Origin: JADFOB01 sp964651325
GTDB lineage: Bacteria > Planctomycetota > Phycisphaerae > UBA1845
Reading direction: 5' to 3'
NCBI GenBank assembly: GCA_964651325.1
Contig: CAZYXP010000057.1
Coordinates: 1 to 18,198, forward strand
DNA: 18,198 bases
How positions within the stretch are numbered: the first letter of the stretch is position 1; every line of letters begins with the position of its first letter. Below are positions 7,753 to 15,564 of this stretch, one piece after another. The notes below the pieces were generated by a model. It saw nothing but the letters and a program-made list of their open reading frames with translations, searched no databases and was not told where the DNA came from. Both the position numbers and the translations under genes were made by a program.

Positions 7753-9246
7753 ATGAGTCGGATTAATACGAACGTTCAGTCACTCGTCGCCCGACGCGCC
7801 TTGTCTGTCAACAATGCGTCGCTGAATCAAGCACTCGTACGCCTGAGCACGGGCTTGCGTATCAATTCAGGGCGGGACGATCCGGCCGGGCTGATTGCGT
7901 CTGAGACGCTGCGCGCCAGCATCCGCGCTATCGACACGTCCATCAACAACGCCAACCGGGCCGACACGATTGTGGCGGTCGCGGAGGGCGGTTTGCAGGA
8001 AGTCAGTTCCTTGCTGTTGGAGTTGGAAAACCTGGTGGACGCCACCGCCAACGAGGGTGGATTGACTTCGGCCGAGGTCAAAGCGAATCAATCGCAGATC
8101 GATGATATTCTCGGCTCCATCAATCGGCTGGCTGAAGCGACGGCGTTTGGGGATAAGAAGCTGCTCAACGGCAACCTCAACTTTACGACCTCGGGCGTCA
8201 CGGCGACTCAAATTGATCGGGTTCAGATCAACTCGGCCAAGATTCCCAACGGGGCTTCCCGGCAGGTAAACATCACCGTGCAGGCTCCGTCAGAAATCGC
8301 GCTGCTCAGTGCGGTGGGTTCTGGAACCGACGGGAGCGGCAACCTCAACGGCACGCTCAATGGGGCGACTACGTTTCAGGTACGCGGCGTTTTTGGGAGC
8401 GAAATTCTCAGCTTTGCGTCGGGGGCGACGACCGCCGACATCGTTGCGGCCATCAATACGGGCACGTCGGTTACCGGCGTGTCGGGCACGGCGTCCGCCG
8501 GTACGGGTGGCGGGATAGCCTACCTCAACCTTCAGAGCACCGGCTACGGCACCGATGCCTTTGTCTCCCTGTCCGTGATCAACAACATTAGCGGTTTCAG
8601 CTCCATTGACGATCCGGGGCTGACCAGCGGCGCGCTATCGACCGAGACGAAGACGACCGGTGTTGAGGGCACGATCACCATCAACGGGGCCGCCGGGATC
8701 GTCAAAGGCCAGCAGGTTTCCGTCCGATCCGGCGCGCTTTCGGCTGACATGACGTTGAATACGACCTTCATTGGCGTCGCAAACTCAGCCACGAGTTTCG
8801 ATATCACCGGCGGCGGCGCCAAATTCTCGATTTCGCCGACAGTGAGCCTGGCGGGGCTGGAGACGATCGGTATCGGAGAAGTGTCGACCGCCAAGCTGGG
8901 CGATGCCGGAAACGGCTTCCTCGCGACGCTTCAGTCGGGGGAGACCAATGATCTTACGAGCAAGAACTTCACCGTGGCCCAGCGCGTGGTGCGTTCCGCC
9001 ATCGACCAGATCGCGGGCTTGCGTGGTCGCCTTGGCGGGTTCCAAAAGAACACGCTGCGCACAACGATCAACTCGCTGAAGGTGTCTATGGAGAACGTCA
9101 GCGCGGCCGAGTCGGCCATCAGAGACGCCGACTTCGCCGAAGAGACATCAAGCCTGACGCGGGCACAGATTCTGGTGAATTCCTCAACCTCTACGCTCCA
9201 ATTGGCCAACGCGCAACCTCAAAACGTGTTGGCGTTGCTCGGCTAG
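7753..9246 (+). CDS. fliC: Flagellin (filament subunit), paralogue 1
   Basis: Flagellin is the exported subunit of the flagellar filament. The 497-residue product has the conserved N-terminal D0/D1 region (1 to about 140), with RINTNV, LSTGLRINSGRDDPAGLIAS (31-50) and long amphipathic helices. The matching C-terminal region (about 390-497) has GRLGGFQKN, ESAIRDADFAEE and a LALLG end. The variable middle contains flagellin-IN-like sequence such as FQVRGVFGSEILSFASGATT. There is no cysteine and no cleavable signal peptide, as expected for type III export. AGGAGG 11 nt before the ATG supports the start. The D1 stretch LQEVSSLLLELENLV lacks the arginine found at the TLR5-contact site of enteric flagellins. 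A strong terminator follows at once, so the gene is monocistronic. Confidence 0.96.
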   Translation: MSRINTNVQSLVARRALSVNNASLNQALVRLSTGLRINSGRDDPAGLIASETLRASIRAIDTSINNANRADTIVAVAEGGLQEVSSLLLELENLVDATANEGGLTSAEVKANQSQIDDILGSINRLAEATAFGDKKLLNGNLNFTTSGVTATQIDRVQINSAKIPNGASRQVNITVQAPSEIALLSAVGSGTDGSGNLNGTLNGATTFQVRGVFGSEILSFASGATTADIVAAINTGTSVTGVSGTASAGTGGGIAYLNLQSTGYGTDAFVSLSVINNISGFSSIDDPGLTSGALSTETKTTGVEGTITINGAAGIVKGQQVSVRSGALSADMTLNTTFIGVANSATSFDITGGGAKFSISPTVSLAGLETIGIGEVSTAKLGDAGNGFLATLQSGETNDLTSKNFTVAQRVVRSAIDQIAGLRGRLGGFQKNTLRTTINSLKVSMENVSAAESAIRDADFAEETSSLTRAQILVNSSTSTLQLANAQPQNVLALLG

Positions 9247-9273
9247 ATCGCGTAGCGAAGTCTCAAACAGCAG

Positions 9274-9313
9274 GGCGTGGATCCCGATTGCCGGGGTTCA
9301 CGCCTTTTTTTTT
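9274..9313 (+). terminator. Intrinsic terminator of flagellin 1
   Basis: GGCGTGGATCCC (9274-9285) pairs with GGGGTTCACGCC (9293-9304) over 12 bp with two G-T pairs. The loop is 7 nt and nine T's follow (9305-9313). It is 27 bp past the stop codon. Confidence 0.95.
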
Positions 9314-9376
9314 CGGCCGGCGACCCCACTACGGACCCAAGAGGGCGATATTGGAACAAATCAACGGTACGTCCGC

Positions 9377-9404
9377 TAAAGATGGGCTATTAGCTTTCCG
9401 ACAA
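9377..9404 (+). promoter_or_regulatory. Candidate sigma28-type promoter of flagellin 2
   Basis: TAAAG (from 9377) and TCCGACAA (9397-9404) resemble TAAA-N15-GCCGATAA, with a 16-nt spacer and 6/8 agreement in the -10. It lies about 160 nt before the flagellin 2 start. The rest of 9314-9566 shows no hairpin or other site I can support. Confidence 0.4.
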
Positions 9405-9566
9405 CCGGATAGCGGCGCACAGGCGTCGGTCTGATGACGCCGGAAGATGGCGGCTCGGATCTCGATCAGGTGTCGAGCGCTAAGTTTGGGTTGCACAAGG
9501 TGGTGCGGCCATTGTCTTGGGGCAGGTTGGCTACGGTAGTGCCCCGGAATCGTCAAGGACGACGAT

Positions 9567-11024
9567 ATGACACGAATCAATAGTAATGTACCTGCCCTTC
9601 GTGCGATTCATCAACTCCGGTCGAATCAGCTCGACCTGAACACGCGCCTCGAGCGACTGGCCACGGGTCTGCGCATCAATCGCGGGGCCGATGACCCGGC
9701 GGGTCTGATCGCATCGGAGGGGTTGCGCTCTGAAATCCGAAGCATCTCGCAAGCCATCGACAACTCGACCCGCGCCACCAATGTGGTCTCAACGGCCGAG
9801 GGAGCGTTGACCGAAGTCTCGGCGCTCTTGGTTCAGCTTCAAGATCTCGTGGTGCAAACCGCCAACGAGGGCGCATTAACGGACAACGAAGTAGCGGCCA
9901 ATCAGCTTGAGATCGATTCAATCCTCAAGAGCATCGATCGGATCTCAAACACGACGACGTTCGCTGGGCGGAAATTGATCGATGGGAGTAGGGCCTACAC
10001 GACGTCCTCCGTGGTCACCAACGCCGTGGCCTCGCTCAATGTTTTTGCGGCTACGTTGCCGCGAACCGGGCCGCGAAGCGTAACGGTTCAGGTAACCGCA
10101 TCGGCGGAGACCGCCCGGGTGCAATTCGTAGGAGTGGGGCAAACCACGGCCAACCAGTCGTTCACGTCCGCATCGACCATGGAGCTTCGTGGGAATCTTG
10201 GCAGCACCGTATTAAGCTTCGCCTCGGGGACCACCCTGACGGAAATACGCACGGCCATCAACGGCATTTCGCATGTCACCGGGGTTTCGGCAGTGATCTC
10301 CGCGGCGGCCACAGGCGGAGTTCAAAGCGCGCTGGTTCTCAACAGCGTGGGATTTGGTTCGGATCAGTTCGTTTCGGTGCGGGCCATCAACGGCAACTTC
10401 GTCGAGCTGGGCAACGCCGGTTCGGAAATCCGTGATGCCGGGGCGGACGTCGGGGTTGTGGTCAACGGTCAGGTGGCCGCGTCCAAGGGGCTTCGCGCGG
10501 ATGTGCGGACGGAATCCCTGGACACACGCCTCCATCTGACTTCCACGTTCGCCGAATCGCTTTCGACGACGACCTTTGAAATCACTGGTGGCGGGTCGCT
10601 GTTCCAGCTTTCGCCGAAGGTGACCCCGAACGGGCAGGAAAACATCGGATTCGAGCGCGTGGCGTCCACCGCGTTGGGTAACGGGGTCACCGGATTTCTT
10701 TTCTCCCTTCGCTCCGGACAAACCAACGACCTGCAAAGCCAGAACTTCCTGGATGCCCAAACCATCATCACGGAGGCGGTCAGCCAGGTCGCGTTCGCGC
10801 GTGGCCGGCTTGGCAACTTCCAGAAAAACAAGCTGGAAACGAACATTGCCTCGCAGAGCGTGGCGCTGGAAAACGTGATCTCTTCGGAATCGGCGATTCG
10901 TGATGCCGACATTGCCGATGAGGTCTCGGCGCTGACGAGGGCCCAAATCCTGGTCCAAAGCACGATGGCGACCTTGCAGATCGCCGGCAACGCCCCAAGT
11001 GCCGTGCTTTCATTGCTGGGATAA
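9567..11024 (+). CDS. fliC: Flagellin (filament subunit), paralogue 2
   Basis: The 485-residue product is a second flagellin. D0/D1 is at 1 to about 140 (RINSNV, LATGLRINRGADDPAGLIAS at 31-50) and the C-terminal partner at about 380-485 (GRLGNFQKN, ESAIRDADIADE, VLSLLG). The middle also matches paralogue 1: GSTVLSFASGTTLTEIRTAI (212-231) corresponds to GSEILSFASGATTADIVAAI, and FEITGGGSLFQLSPKV to FDITGGGAKFSISPTV. The pair therefore arose by duplication of a whole gene. There is no cysteine. AAGGA 7 nt before the ATG supports the start. Two flagellins with similar cores usually build one composite filament, with subunits placed at different levels. Which one is major is not visible here. As in paralogue 1, the TLR5-contact region (LTEVSALLVQLQDLV) lacks the critical arginine. 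Confidence 0.96.
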   Translation: MTRINSNVPALRAIHQLRSNQLDLNTRLERLATGLRINRGADDPAGLIASEGLRSEIRSISQAIDNSTRATNVVSTAEGALTEVSALLVQLQDLVVQTANEGALTDNEVAANQLEIDSILKSIDRISNTTTFAGRKLIDGSRAYTTSSVVTNAVASLNVFAATLPRTGPRSVTVQVTASAETARVQFVGVGQTTANQSFTSASTMELRGNLGSTVLSFASGTTLTEIRTAINGISHVTGVSAVISAAATGGVQSALVLNSVGFGSDQFVSVRAINGNFVELGNAGSEIRDAGADVGVVVNGQVAASKGLRADVRTESLDTRLHLTSTFAESLSTTTFEITGGGSLFQLSPKVTPNGQENIGFERVASTALGNGVTGFLFSLRSGQTNDLQSQNFLDAQTIITEAVSQVAFARGRLGNFQKNKLETNIASQSVALENVISSESAIRDADIADEVSALTRAQILVQSTMATLQIAGNAPSAVLSLLG

Positions 11025-11030
11025 GCGGCA

Positions 11031-11312
11031 CTGATCTCGCTCTTGTGCGAAACACGCCTCCTCTCGACAAGCCCTTACGCGGCCCGGCCGTGCCCACCGG
11101 CAATTCAGCGCACCTGGCGCGAGCCTGGTGACATCCAGCCGCAGATGGTCCGCAGGCTGGCGCCAGCGGCCCTGATCTCGCTCTTGTGCGAAACACGCCT
11201 CCTCTCGACAAGCCCTTACGCGGCCCGGCCGTGCCCACCGGCAATTCAGCGCACCTGGCGCGAGCCTGGTGACATCCAGCCGCAGATGGTCCGCAGGCTG
11301 GCGCCAGCGGCT
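11031..11312. repeat. 141-bp direct tandem duplication (two copies)
   Basis: Positions 11031-11171 and 11172-11312 are identical at the first 140 positions and differ only at the last base (C versus T). The start of a third unit (CTGATT) follows. Each copy contains one copy of the palindromic element described at 11105 and 11246. The block fills most of the 464-bp gap between flagellin 2 and fliD. An open frame runs through it only because 141 is divisible by three. Confidence 0.95.
11105..11175. repeat. Dispersed palindromic element, copy A
   Basis: The arms pair as TCAGCGC/GCCCTGA (one mismatch), CTGGCGC (11114-11120) with GCGCCAG (11160-11166), a single G-G mismatch, AGCCTG (11122-11127) with CAGGCT (11153-11158), then GAC/GTC. 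The whole element is one long hairpin. Confidence 0.8.
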
Positions 11313-11316
11313 CTGA
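11246..11316. repeat. Dispersed palindromic element, copy B
   Basis: Same as copy A, 141 bp downstream as part of the tandem duplication. Its outer right arm reads GCTCTGA, which matches the copy at 16792. Confidence 0.8.
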
Positions 11317-11369
11317 TTCGATGGCTACCCTACCCCGACCAAGACATCGACCGCCCTCGGCTGTGTGGC

Positions 11370-11398
11370 TTGAGCATTTCGTCCGTGCGGGCCGATAG
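11370..11398 (+). promoter_or_regulatory. Candidate fliD promoter with FliA-like -10
   Basis: GCCGATAG (11391-11398), followed by A, matches the FliA -10 GCCGATAA at 7/8. No TAAA box is at the right distance. TTGA lies 17 nt upstream (11370-11373). The same GCCGATAGA occurs before fliS. The predicted leader to the fliD ATG is about 85 nt. Confidence 0.45.
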
Positions 11399-11488
11399 AT
11401 AGGTACGGGTCTGGCACATGCGGTTTCCGCGCGCCCGCGTTGTGCGCCCTGGACGAACCGTACTCGCGCGGATGAGGTAGACGGCAGC

Positions 11489-14400
11489 ATGAGTGGGATT
11501 TCCTCGGGCGTGGGTTTGGTATCCGGGATCGACACGGCCTCGCTGGTCAATCAGCTGATTGCGATCGATTCGCGCCCTGTGACGTTCCTGCAAGATCGGG
11601 TCTCGCAAATCGGCGCCCAACGAACGGCGTTTCTCACGCTGTCGGCCCAGTTGCTGGCCATCCGCAACGCGGTCACCAATCTGAACAAGCAATCGTTCTT
11701 CCGGCAATTCAACTCGCCCAGCAGCGACGAATCCATCCTGACGGCTCGGGCGACCGACAGCGCCGTGCCCGGCTCGTTCACGTTTCGGGTCCGATCGCTG
11801 GTGACGAATCACTCGCTGATCAGCCGCGGCTTTGCCGACGCGAACACCAGCCCCCTCGGGCGGGGCTCGATTTCTGTGGAAGTGGGCAACGGTGCGGTCA
11901 ACACATCGACCGATCTGGGCGTGCTCAACGGCGGCCTTGGCGTGCGTCGCGGTGTGATCACCATCACCGACCGGTCGGGCAACAGCGCCGATGTTGATCT
12001 AAGAGACGCCGTGACGGTCGATGATGTGCTCAGCGCTATCAACAGCGAGGCCGAAATTGATGTTCACGCGCGCGTGACCGGGATCGAGTCCAACGGGGCC
12101 ACCGGTGACAGGATCGTGATCGAAGACCTGACCGGCGCGGCGGCCACCGGGATGCTATCCATCTCGGACCACGGTGCGGGGCACATGGCCGAAGACTTGG
12201 GGATTGCCGGTTCCGCGTCGGTAACGGATCCGGCCAGGATCGACGGGACCGACCTCATTCGGCTCAGCGATGCCACCAAATTGTCGTCGCTCAACGATGG
12301 AAACGGTATTGGTAGATTGATTGACGGCAGCGACCTGGTCTTCGAGAGCGACAGCGGGGATAAAGATTTCAGTGTTTCGCTCACGCCCATCCTGGCCAGC
12401 CACCTTGAAACGCGCCTTGAACAACTCAACAGCGGCAACGGCGTTCGCCTTGGCAAGTTCCGGGTGACCGATCGGGAAGGCAACTCCGCGATCGTGGATC
12501 TCGGTGAGCCGGTTCCCGCCGACCCGACAAGACCACCAGTTCTAAACGTCGCGGATGTGATCACACGCATCAATGCTGACTTAGCGGCGGGCGGTGTCAA
12601 CGTCTCCGCCACGGTAGTCAACTCCGGCTTCCAATTAACGGACACCAGTGTGGTCTTCGATCCGGGGGACGACGATGACACGCCCTTGCCCGAGCTGATC
12701 ATCGAGGATCTGCTGGGGGCCGACGGTGCGCCGGGCGGTACGGCCGCCGATCTGGGCATCGCCGGGAGTTTTGCCGACGGCGCCGTACCGGGTCGCGAGA
12801 TTTATCGTATGCAGACCGTCGGCGATCTAGTTAGCGCGATCAATCTCGCGCCGGAGAACACTGGATTCGTCGTGGCAAGAATCTCAGACGATGGCAACGA
12901 ATTTGTCGTTGAGGCCACGGGGTCGGAGGGGTACACCATTCGCGCGGGGCAGGACGCCACCGCGGCCGCCGATCTGGGGCTCGCCGATGCGACGCTGGAT
13001 CCGTTTGGGCAAGTGACCACGCGCCCGCTGATCGCGGGGCTGAACACCGTGTTGCTCGATACACTGCGCGGCGGTTCGGGGGTGACACTCGGTGAGATCA
13101 GCCTGACCGATCGGGCGGGGAATGCCTCGGGGCCGGTTGATTTTTCGGCCGCGCGGACTTTGCAGGATGTTGTGGACATCCTCAACGCCAACGCTCCGAG
13201 TGATCCGGGAGATCCGACGGCCAAGACGATTAACGCATCGATCAACGCCGCGGGAACCGGAATCGTCCTGCGGGATACGTCGGGCGGCTCGGGTAGCATG
13301 GTCGTCGAAGACAGCAGCGGAACGCTCGCGGCCGATCTGGGAATCGCGAACGTCGGAGCCGACGCGCAAATCGGGGACGTAGTGAGTAGCGGCAATCTTC
13401 AACGGCAGTACATTTCGCGGCAGAGCTTGCTGGAGGACTTGGGCGGTGGGCGGGGCGCGGCGTTGGGTCAGTTTCGCATCACCGATTCGACCGGGGCCGT
13501 CTATGTCATCGATCCGGCCCCCAATGTGGATACGGTCGGCGGCATCATCGACGCGATCAACATCGCCACTCCCGATTCAATCATCGCGCGTATCAACGAC
13601 AACGGAGACGGTTTGGTGATCGTGGATAACTCCGGCGGCACCTTGGAAATGAAGATCGCCGATAGTGACGGCGGCACCATGGCGGCGGATTTGCGGCTGG
13701 CCGGCACAGCCCTCGAGGGGCAGAACTTCCTTGACGGATCCTTCGAAACCAGGATTGAAATCAACGCCGGCGATACGCTGAACGACGTGATTGACCGGCT
13801 CAACGCGTCAGGCGGTGATTTTTCTGCCTCGAAGGTGAACGATGGCGGGGCGGTCAACCCCTTTAGTCTCACCATTGCGTCCAGCGTGTCCGGTCGCCGC
13901 GGGCAATTGGTGATCGATTCGACGGGGGTTGACTTCGGCTTCACCACGCTTTCGCGAGCCAGCGACGCGGTCATCGCCATTGGTGGCGAGGGCGACGAGG
14001 CTCCGCAGCTCGTCACCGGATCGACGAATTCGCTTGAAGACGTGCTTCAAGGTGTCACGCTGGACTTGCAGTCCGCCGGCCCGGACCCCGTGACGATCGA
14101 CGTTTCTCAGGACGTCGATGGAATTGTCGAGGGCCTCCAGTCGTTCGTGTCGGCGTACAACGATGTGCAGTCTTCCATCGATGATTTGACCGAAATCGAC
14201 ACAGAGACGTTCGAGCGATCGGTCTTGCAGGGTGACCGAACCGTCGACCAAATCCGCACCCGCCTGCAACGCACGATTTCAGCCCCCGTGGCGGGGGTTT
14301 CGCAGTCGTTTTCTCGCCTGTTTCAGGTGGGGATTTCCATCGGCACGAACAACCGATTGGAATTCGACGAGGAAAAGTTTCGCGACGCCTACGCCGAGTC

Positions 14401-14692
14401 GCCGCAACAGGTTGAGTCGTTCTTTACGCGCGACGAGACGGGCTTCGGCACGGCCATTCAGGAGACGCTCGACGGTCTGACGGACAACATCGATGGGCTG
14501 ATCACGCAGAAAAACGACCTGCTGCAAAATCAGGAGACGCTCCTCAGCGACAGGATCGACCAGTTGAACGTGCTTCTGGACGCCAAACGGTCGCGCCTCG
14601 AAGCTCAGTTTGTCGCCATGGAGCGGGCTCTGGCGGACTTGCAGGCCCAGCAATCCTCGCTAAATCAACTGGCGCAGGCGAGCGGGGGTTAG
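11489..14692 (+). CDS. fliD: Flagellar filament cap protein FliD (HAP2), enlarged
   Basis: FliD forms the oligomeric cap at the filament tip and helps each exported flagellin fold into place. The N-terminal FliD domain (about 1-130) starts SGISSGVGLVSGIDTASLVN, and the C-terminal FliD domain (about 845-1067) includes SLEDVLQGVTLDL and the coiled-coil-like end DRIDQLNVLLDAKRSRLEAQ. At 1067 residues it is more than twice the size of the E. coli protein (468). The difference lies in the middle, where four hook-IN-type modules recur (about 144-260, 306-430, 516-628, 640-745). Each starts with LN-x-G-x-GV-like sequence and a (I/V)TDRxGN strand and ends in an AADLGIAG-like motif, seen at about 234, 419, 493, 614 and 731. 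No cysteine is evident. GAGGT about 10 nt before the ATG supports the start. fliS follows. Confidence 0.93.
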   Translation: MSGISSGVGLVSGIDTASLVNQLIAIDSRPVTFLQDRVSQIGAQRTAFLTLSAQLLAIRNAVTNLNKQSFFRQFNSPSSDESILTARATDSAVPGSFTFRVRSLVTNHSLISRGFADANTSPLGRGSISVEVGNGAVNTSTDLGVLNGGLGVRRGVITITDRSGNSADVDLRDAVTVDDVLSAINSEAEIDVHARVTGIESNGATGDRIVIEDLTGAAATGMLSISDHGAGHMAEDLGIAGSASVTDPARIDGTDLIRLSDATKLSSLNDGNGIGRLIDGSDLVFESDSGDKDFSVSLTPILASHLETRLEQLNSGNGVRLGKFRVTDREGNSAIVDLGEPVPADPTRPPVLNVADVITRINADLAAGGVNVSATVVNSGFQLTDTSVVFDPGDDDDTPLPELIIEDLLGADGAPGGTAADLGIAGSFADGAVPGREIYRMQTVGDLVSAINLAPENTGFVVARISDDGNEFVVEATGSEGYTIRAGQDATAAADLGLADATLDPFGQVTTRPLIAGLNTVLLDTLRGGSGVTLGEISLTDRAGNASGPVDFSAARTLQDVVDILNANAPSDPGDPTAKTINASINAAGTGIVLRDTSGGSGSMVVEDSSGTLAADLGIANVGADAQIGDVVSSGNLQRQYISRQSLLEDLGGGRGAALGQFRITDSTGAVYVIDPAPNVDTVGGIIDAINIATPDSIIARINDNGDGLVIVDNSGGTLEMKIADSDGGTMAADLRLAGTALEGQNFLDGSFETRIEINAGDTLNDVIDRLNASGGDFSASKVNDGGAVNPFSLTIASSVSGRRGQLVIDSTGVDFGFTTLSRASDAVIAIGGEGDEAPQLVTGSTNSLEDVLQGVTLDLQSAGPDPVTIDVSQDVDGIVEGLQSFVSAYNDVQSSIDDLTEIDTETFERSVLQGDRTVDQIRTRLQRTISAPVAGVSQSFSRLFQVGISIGTNNRLEFDEEKFRDAYAESPQQVESFFTRDETGFGTAIQETLDGLTDNIDGLITQKNDLLQNQETLLSDRIDQLNVLLDAKRSRLEAQFVAMERALADLQAQQSSLNQLAQASGG

Positions 14693-14721
14693 TTTGATAC
14701 CGCCGGATTGTCCGAAACGAA

Positions 14722-14808
14722 CCGAGCCGGCTTCAGCCCGCGCAGTGTCCCGGTTTTTGGCAGCGCCAAGTTGCTTTGAGATTGTGCAGGCCGAAGCCTG
14801 AGGCTCGG
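14722..14808. repeat. Imperfect inverted repeat between fliD and fliS
   Basis: CCGAGCCGGCTTCAGCC (14722-14738) pairs with GGCCGAAGCC then GGCTCGG (14789-14808), 16 pairs with one mismatch and a 3-nt TGA bulge. The 50-nt loop holds a second hairpin TTGGC/GCCAA (14757-14769) preceded by a T5 run. It could terminate fliD RNA or be another dispersed element. I see only this copy. Confidence 0.6.
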
Positions 14809-14914
14809 GGCAATTGGTCGGAGAAATTGTTGAATCCAATGGCGTTCGGCGCCGCGACACAAGGCGTGAGACTGCCCCAAACGGTAGTTTCTGCGTCACC
14901 GCCGCGGAATTCGG

Positions 14915-14942
14915 TTGAATGGCATCAGAATTGAGCCGATAG
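14915..14942 (+). promoter_or_regulatory. Candidate fliS promoter with FliA-like -10
   Basis: GCCGATAG (14935-14942) matches the FliA -10 at 7/8. TGAA stands 15 nt upstream (14916-14919), the correct FliA spacing, and TTGA overlaps it (14915-14918). The -10 is also the left arm of GCCGAT-AGA-ATCGGC (14935-14949), which ends 3 nt before the ATG. A start 6-8 nt downstream of the -10 would give an mRNA with at most a few leader bases. Confidence 0.45.
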
Positions 14943-14952
14943 AATCGGCGCC

Positions 14953-15402
14953 ATGAGAGAGGTTTCAAGCCATTCCTATCTGCGGGACGCGGTCATGACC
15001 GCCACGCCCGAGCAGTTGCACCTGATGCTCTACGACGGTTGCATCCGGTACGCGGCACAGGCGCGCGAAGCCATCCAGCGCAAGGATTACGAGGCCTCGT
15101 TCGAGGGGCTCACCCGCGCCCGCAACATCATTTCCGAAATGCAGAACGGATTGCGGCATGATGTCAATCCGGAGCTTTGCGAGCGGGTCGGCGCGATCTA
15201 TGGATTCCTGTACCACAAGCTGTTGGACGCCAACGTGAATCGAAGCATTGAAGACATTGACGATGCTCTTCGTGTGCTCAAGGTCGAGCGCGAAACGTGG
15301 CGGATTTTGGTGGATAAGGTTAATCGAGCTCAGCCCGATGACGACGCACCGGCACAACCAGAGGATGGTTCGCGCGGGTTGAGTTTCTCCGTGGAAGGGT
15401 AG
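14953..15402 (+). CDS. fliS: Flagellin export chaperone FliS
   Basis: FliS binds the C-terminal helices of newly made flagellin in the cytoplasm and keeps it unfolded and soluble until export. The 149-residue helical protein has the family signature SYLRDAVMTATPEQLHLMLY (8-27) followed by DGCIRYAAQA, and the length fits with a short acidic extension (QPDDDAPAQPEDG). The start is fixed by the need to keep the conserved tyrosine Y9 ahead of the PEQL motif, since the next Met (residue 15) would cut the signature. No Shine-Dalgarno lies before ATG 14953; a GCCGAT/ATCGGC hairpin stands there instead. It follows fliD by 260 bp, the order expected for a flagellar filament cluster. Confidence 0.95.
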   Translation: MREVSSHSYLRDAVMTATPEQLHLMLYDGCIRYAAQAREAIQRKDYEASFEGLTRARNIISEMQNGLRHDVNPELCERVGAIYGFLYHKLLDANVNRSIEDIDDALRVLKVERETWRILVDKVNRAQPDDDAPAQPEDGSRGLSFSVEG

Positions 15403-15409
15403 GGCGTAG

Positions 15410-15444
15410 CTGTCAGCCGTCAGCTGTCAGCGATCAGCCGCCAG
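15410..15444. repeat. Five tandem heptamers (CxGTCAG type)
   Basis: The units are CTGTCAG, CCGTCAG, CTGTCAG, CGATCAG and CCGCCAG, directly abutting. The block starts 7 bp after the fliS stop codon. Short tandem heptamers of this kind are known as dispersed repeats in cyanobacteria and other genomes. No protein function is implied. Confidence 0.8.
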
Positions 15445-15507
15445 TTTTCGACTCCTGATGATTGGCGTTCGACGCTCGGCTTTCGTTCTCTCCTCCTGCA
15501 ACCCTGC

Positions 15508-15536
15508 TTGTGTGCATCCTCGTCGATGCCTATAGT
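15508..15536 (+). promoter_or_regulatory. sigma70-like promoter of the exported TPR gene
   Basis: TATAGT (15531-15536) matches the -10 at 5/6. TTGTGT (15508-15513), 17 nt upstream, matches the -35 at 3/6. The start would fall near 15543, leaving a leader of about 20 nt that includes the ribosome site AGAAGG. Confidence 0.45.
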
Positions 15537-15564
15537 TTGAATCATGATGAGAAGGTCACGGGCG

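Noticed and set aside
7466..7756. 96-codon open frame upstream of flagellin 1
   Set aside because: It shows no family features, has a biased Arg/Gly/Pro composition typical of non-coding GC-rich frames, overlaps the flagellin start and lacks a ribosome site.
11031..11312. CRISPR-like array
   Set aside because: There are only two long direct copies with no spacers and no cas genes.
11043..11402. 119-codon open frame between flagellin 2 and fliD
   Set aside because: It is open only because the 141-bp duplication is a multiple of three. The translation is simply the repeat read twice.
12064..13402. Long minus-strand open frames inside fliD
   Set aside because: They are antisense shadows of a GC-rich repetitive coding region, with no domain features.
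13653..13660. A further GCCGATAG inside fliD
   Set aside because: It is in coding sequence with no gene start nearby and lacks the following A of the shared 9-mer.
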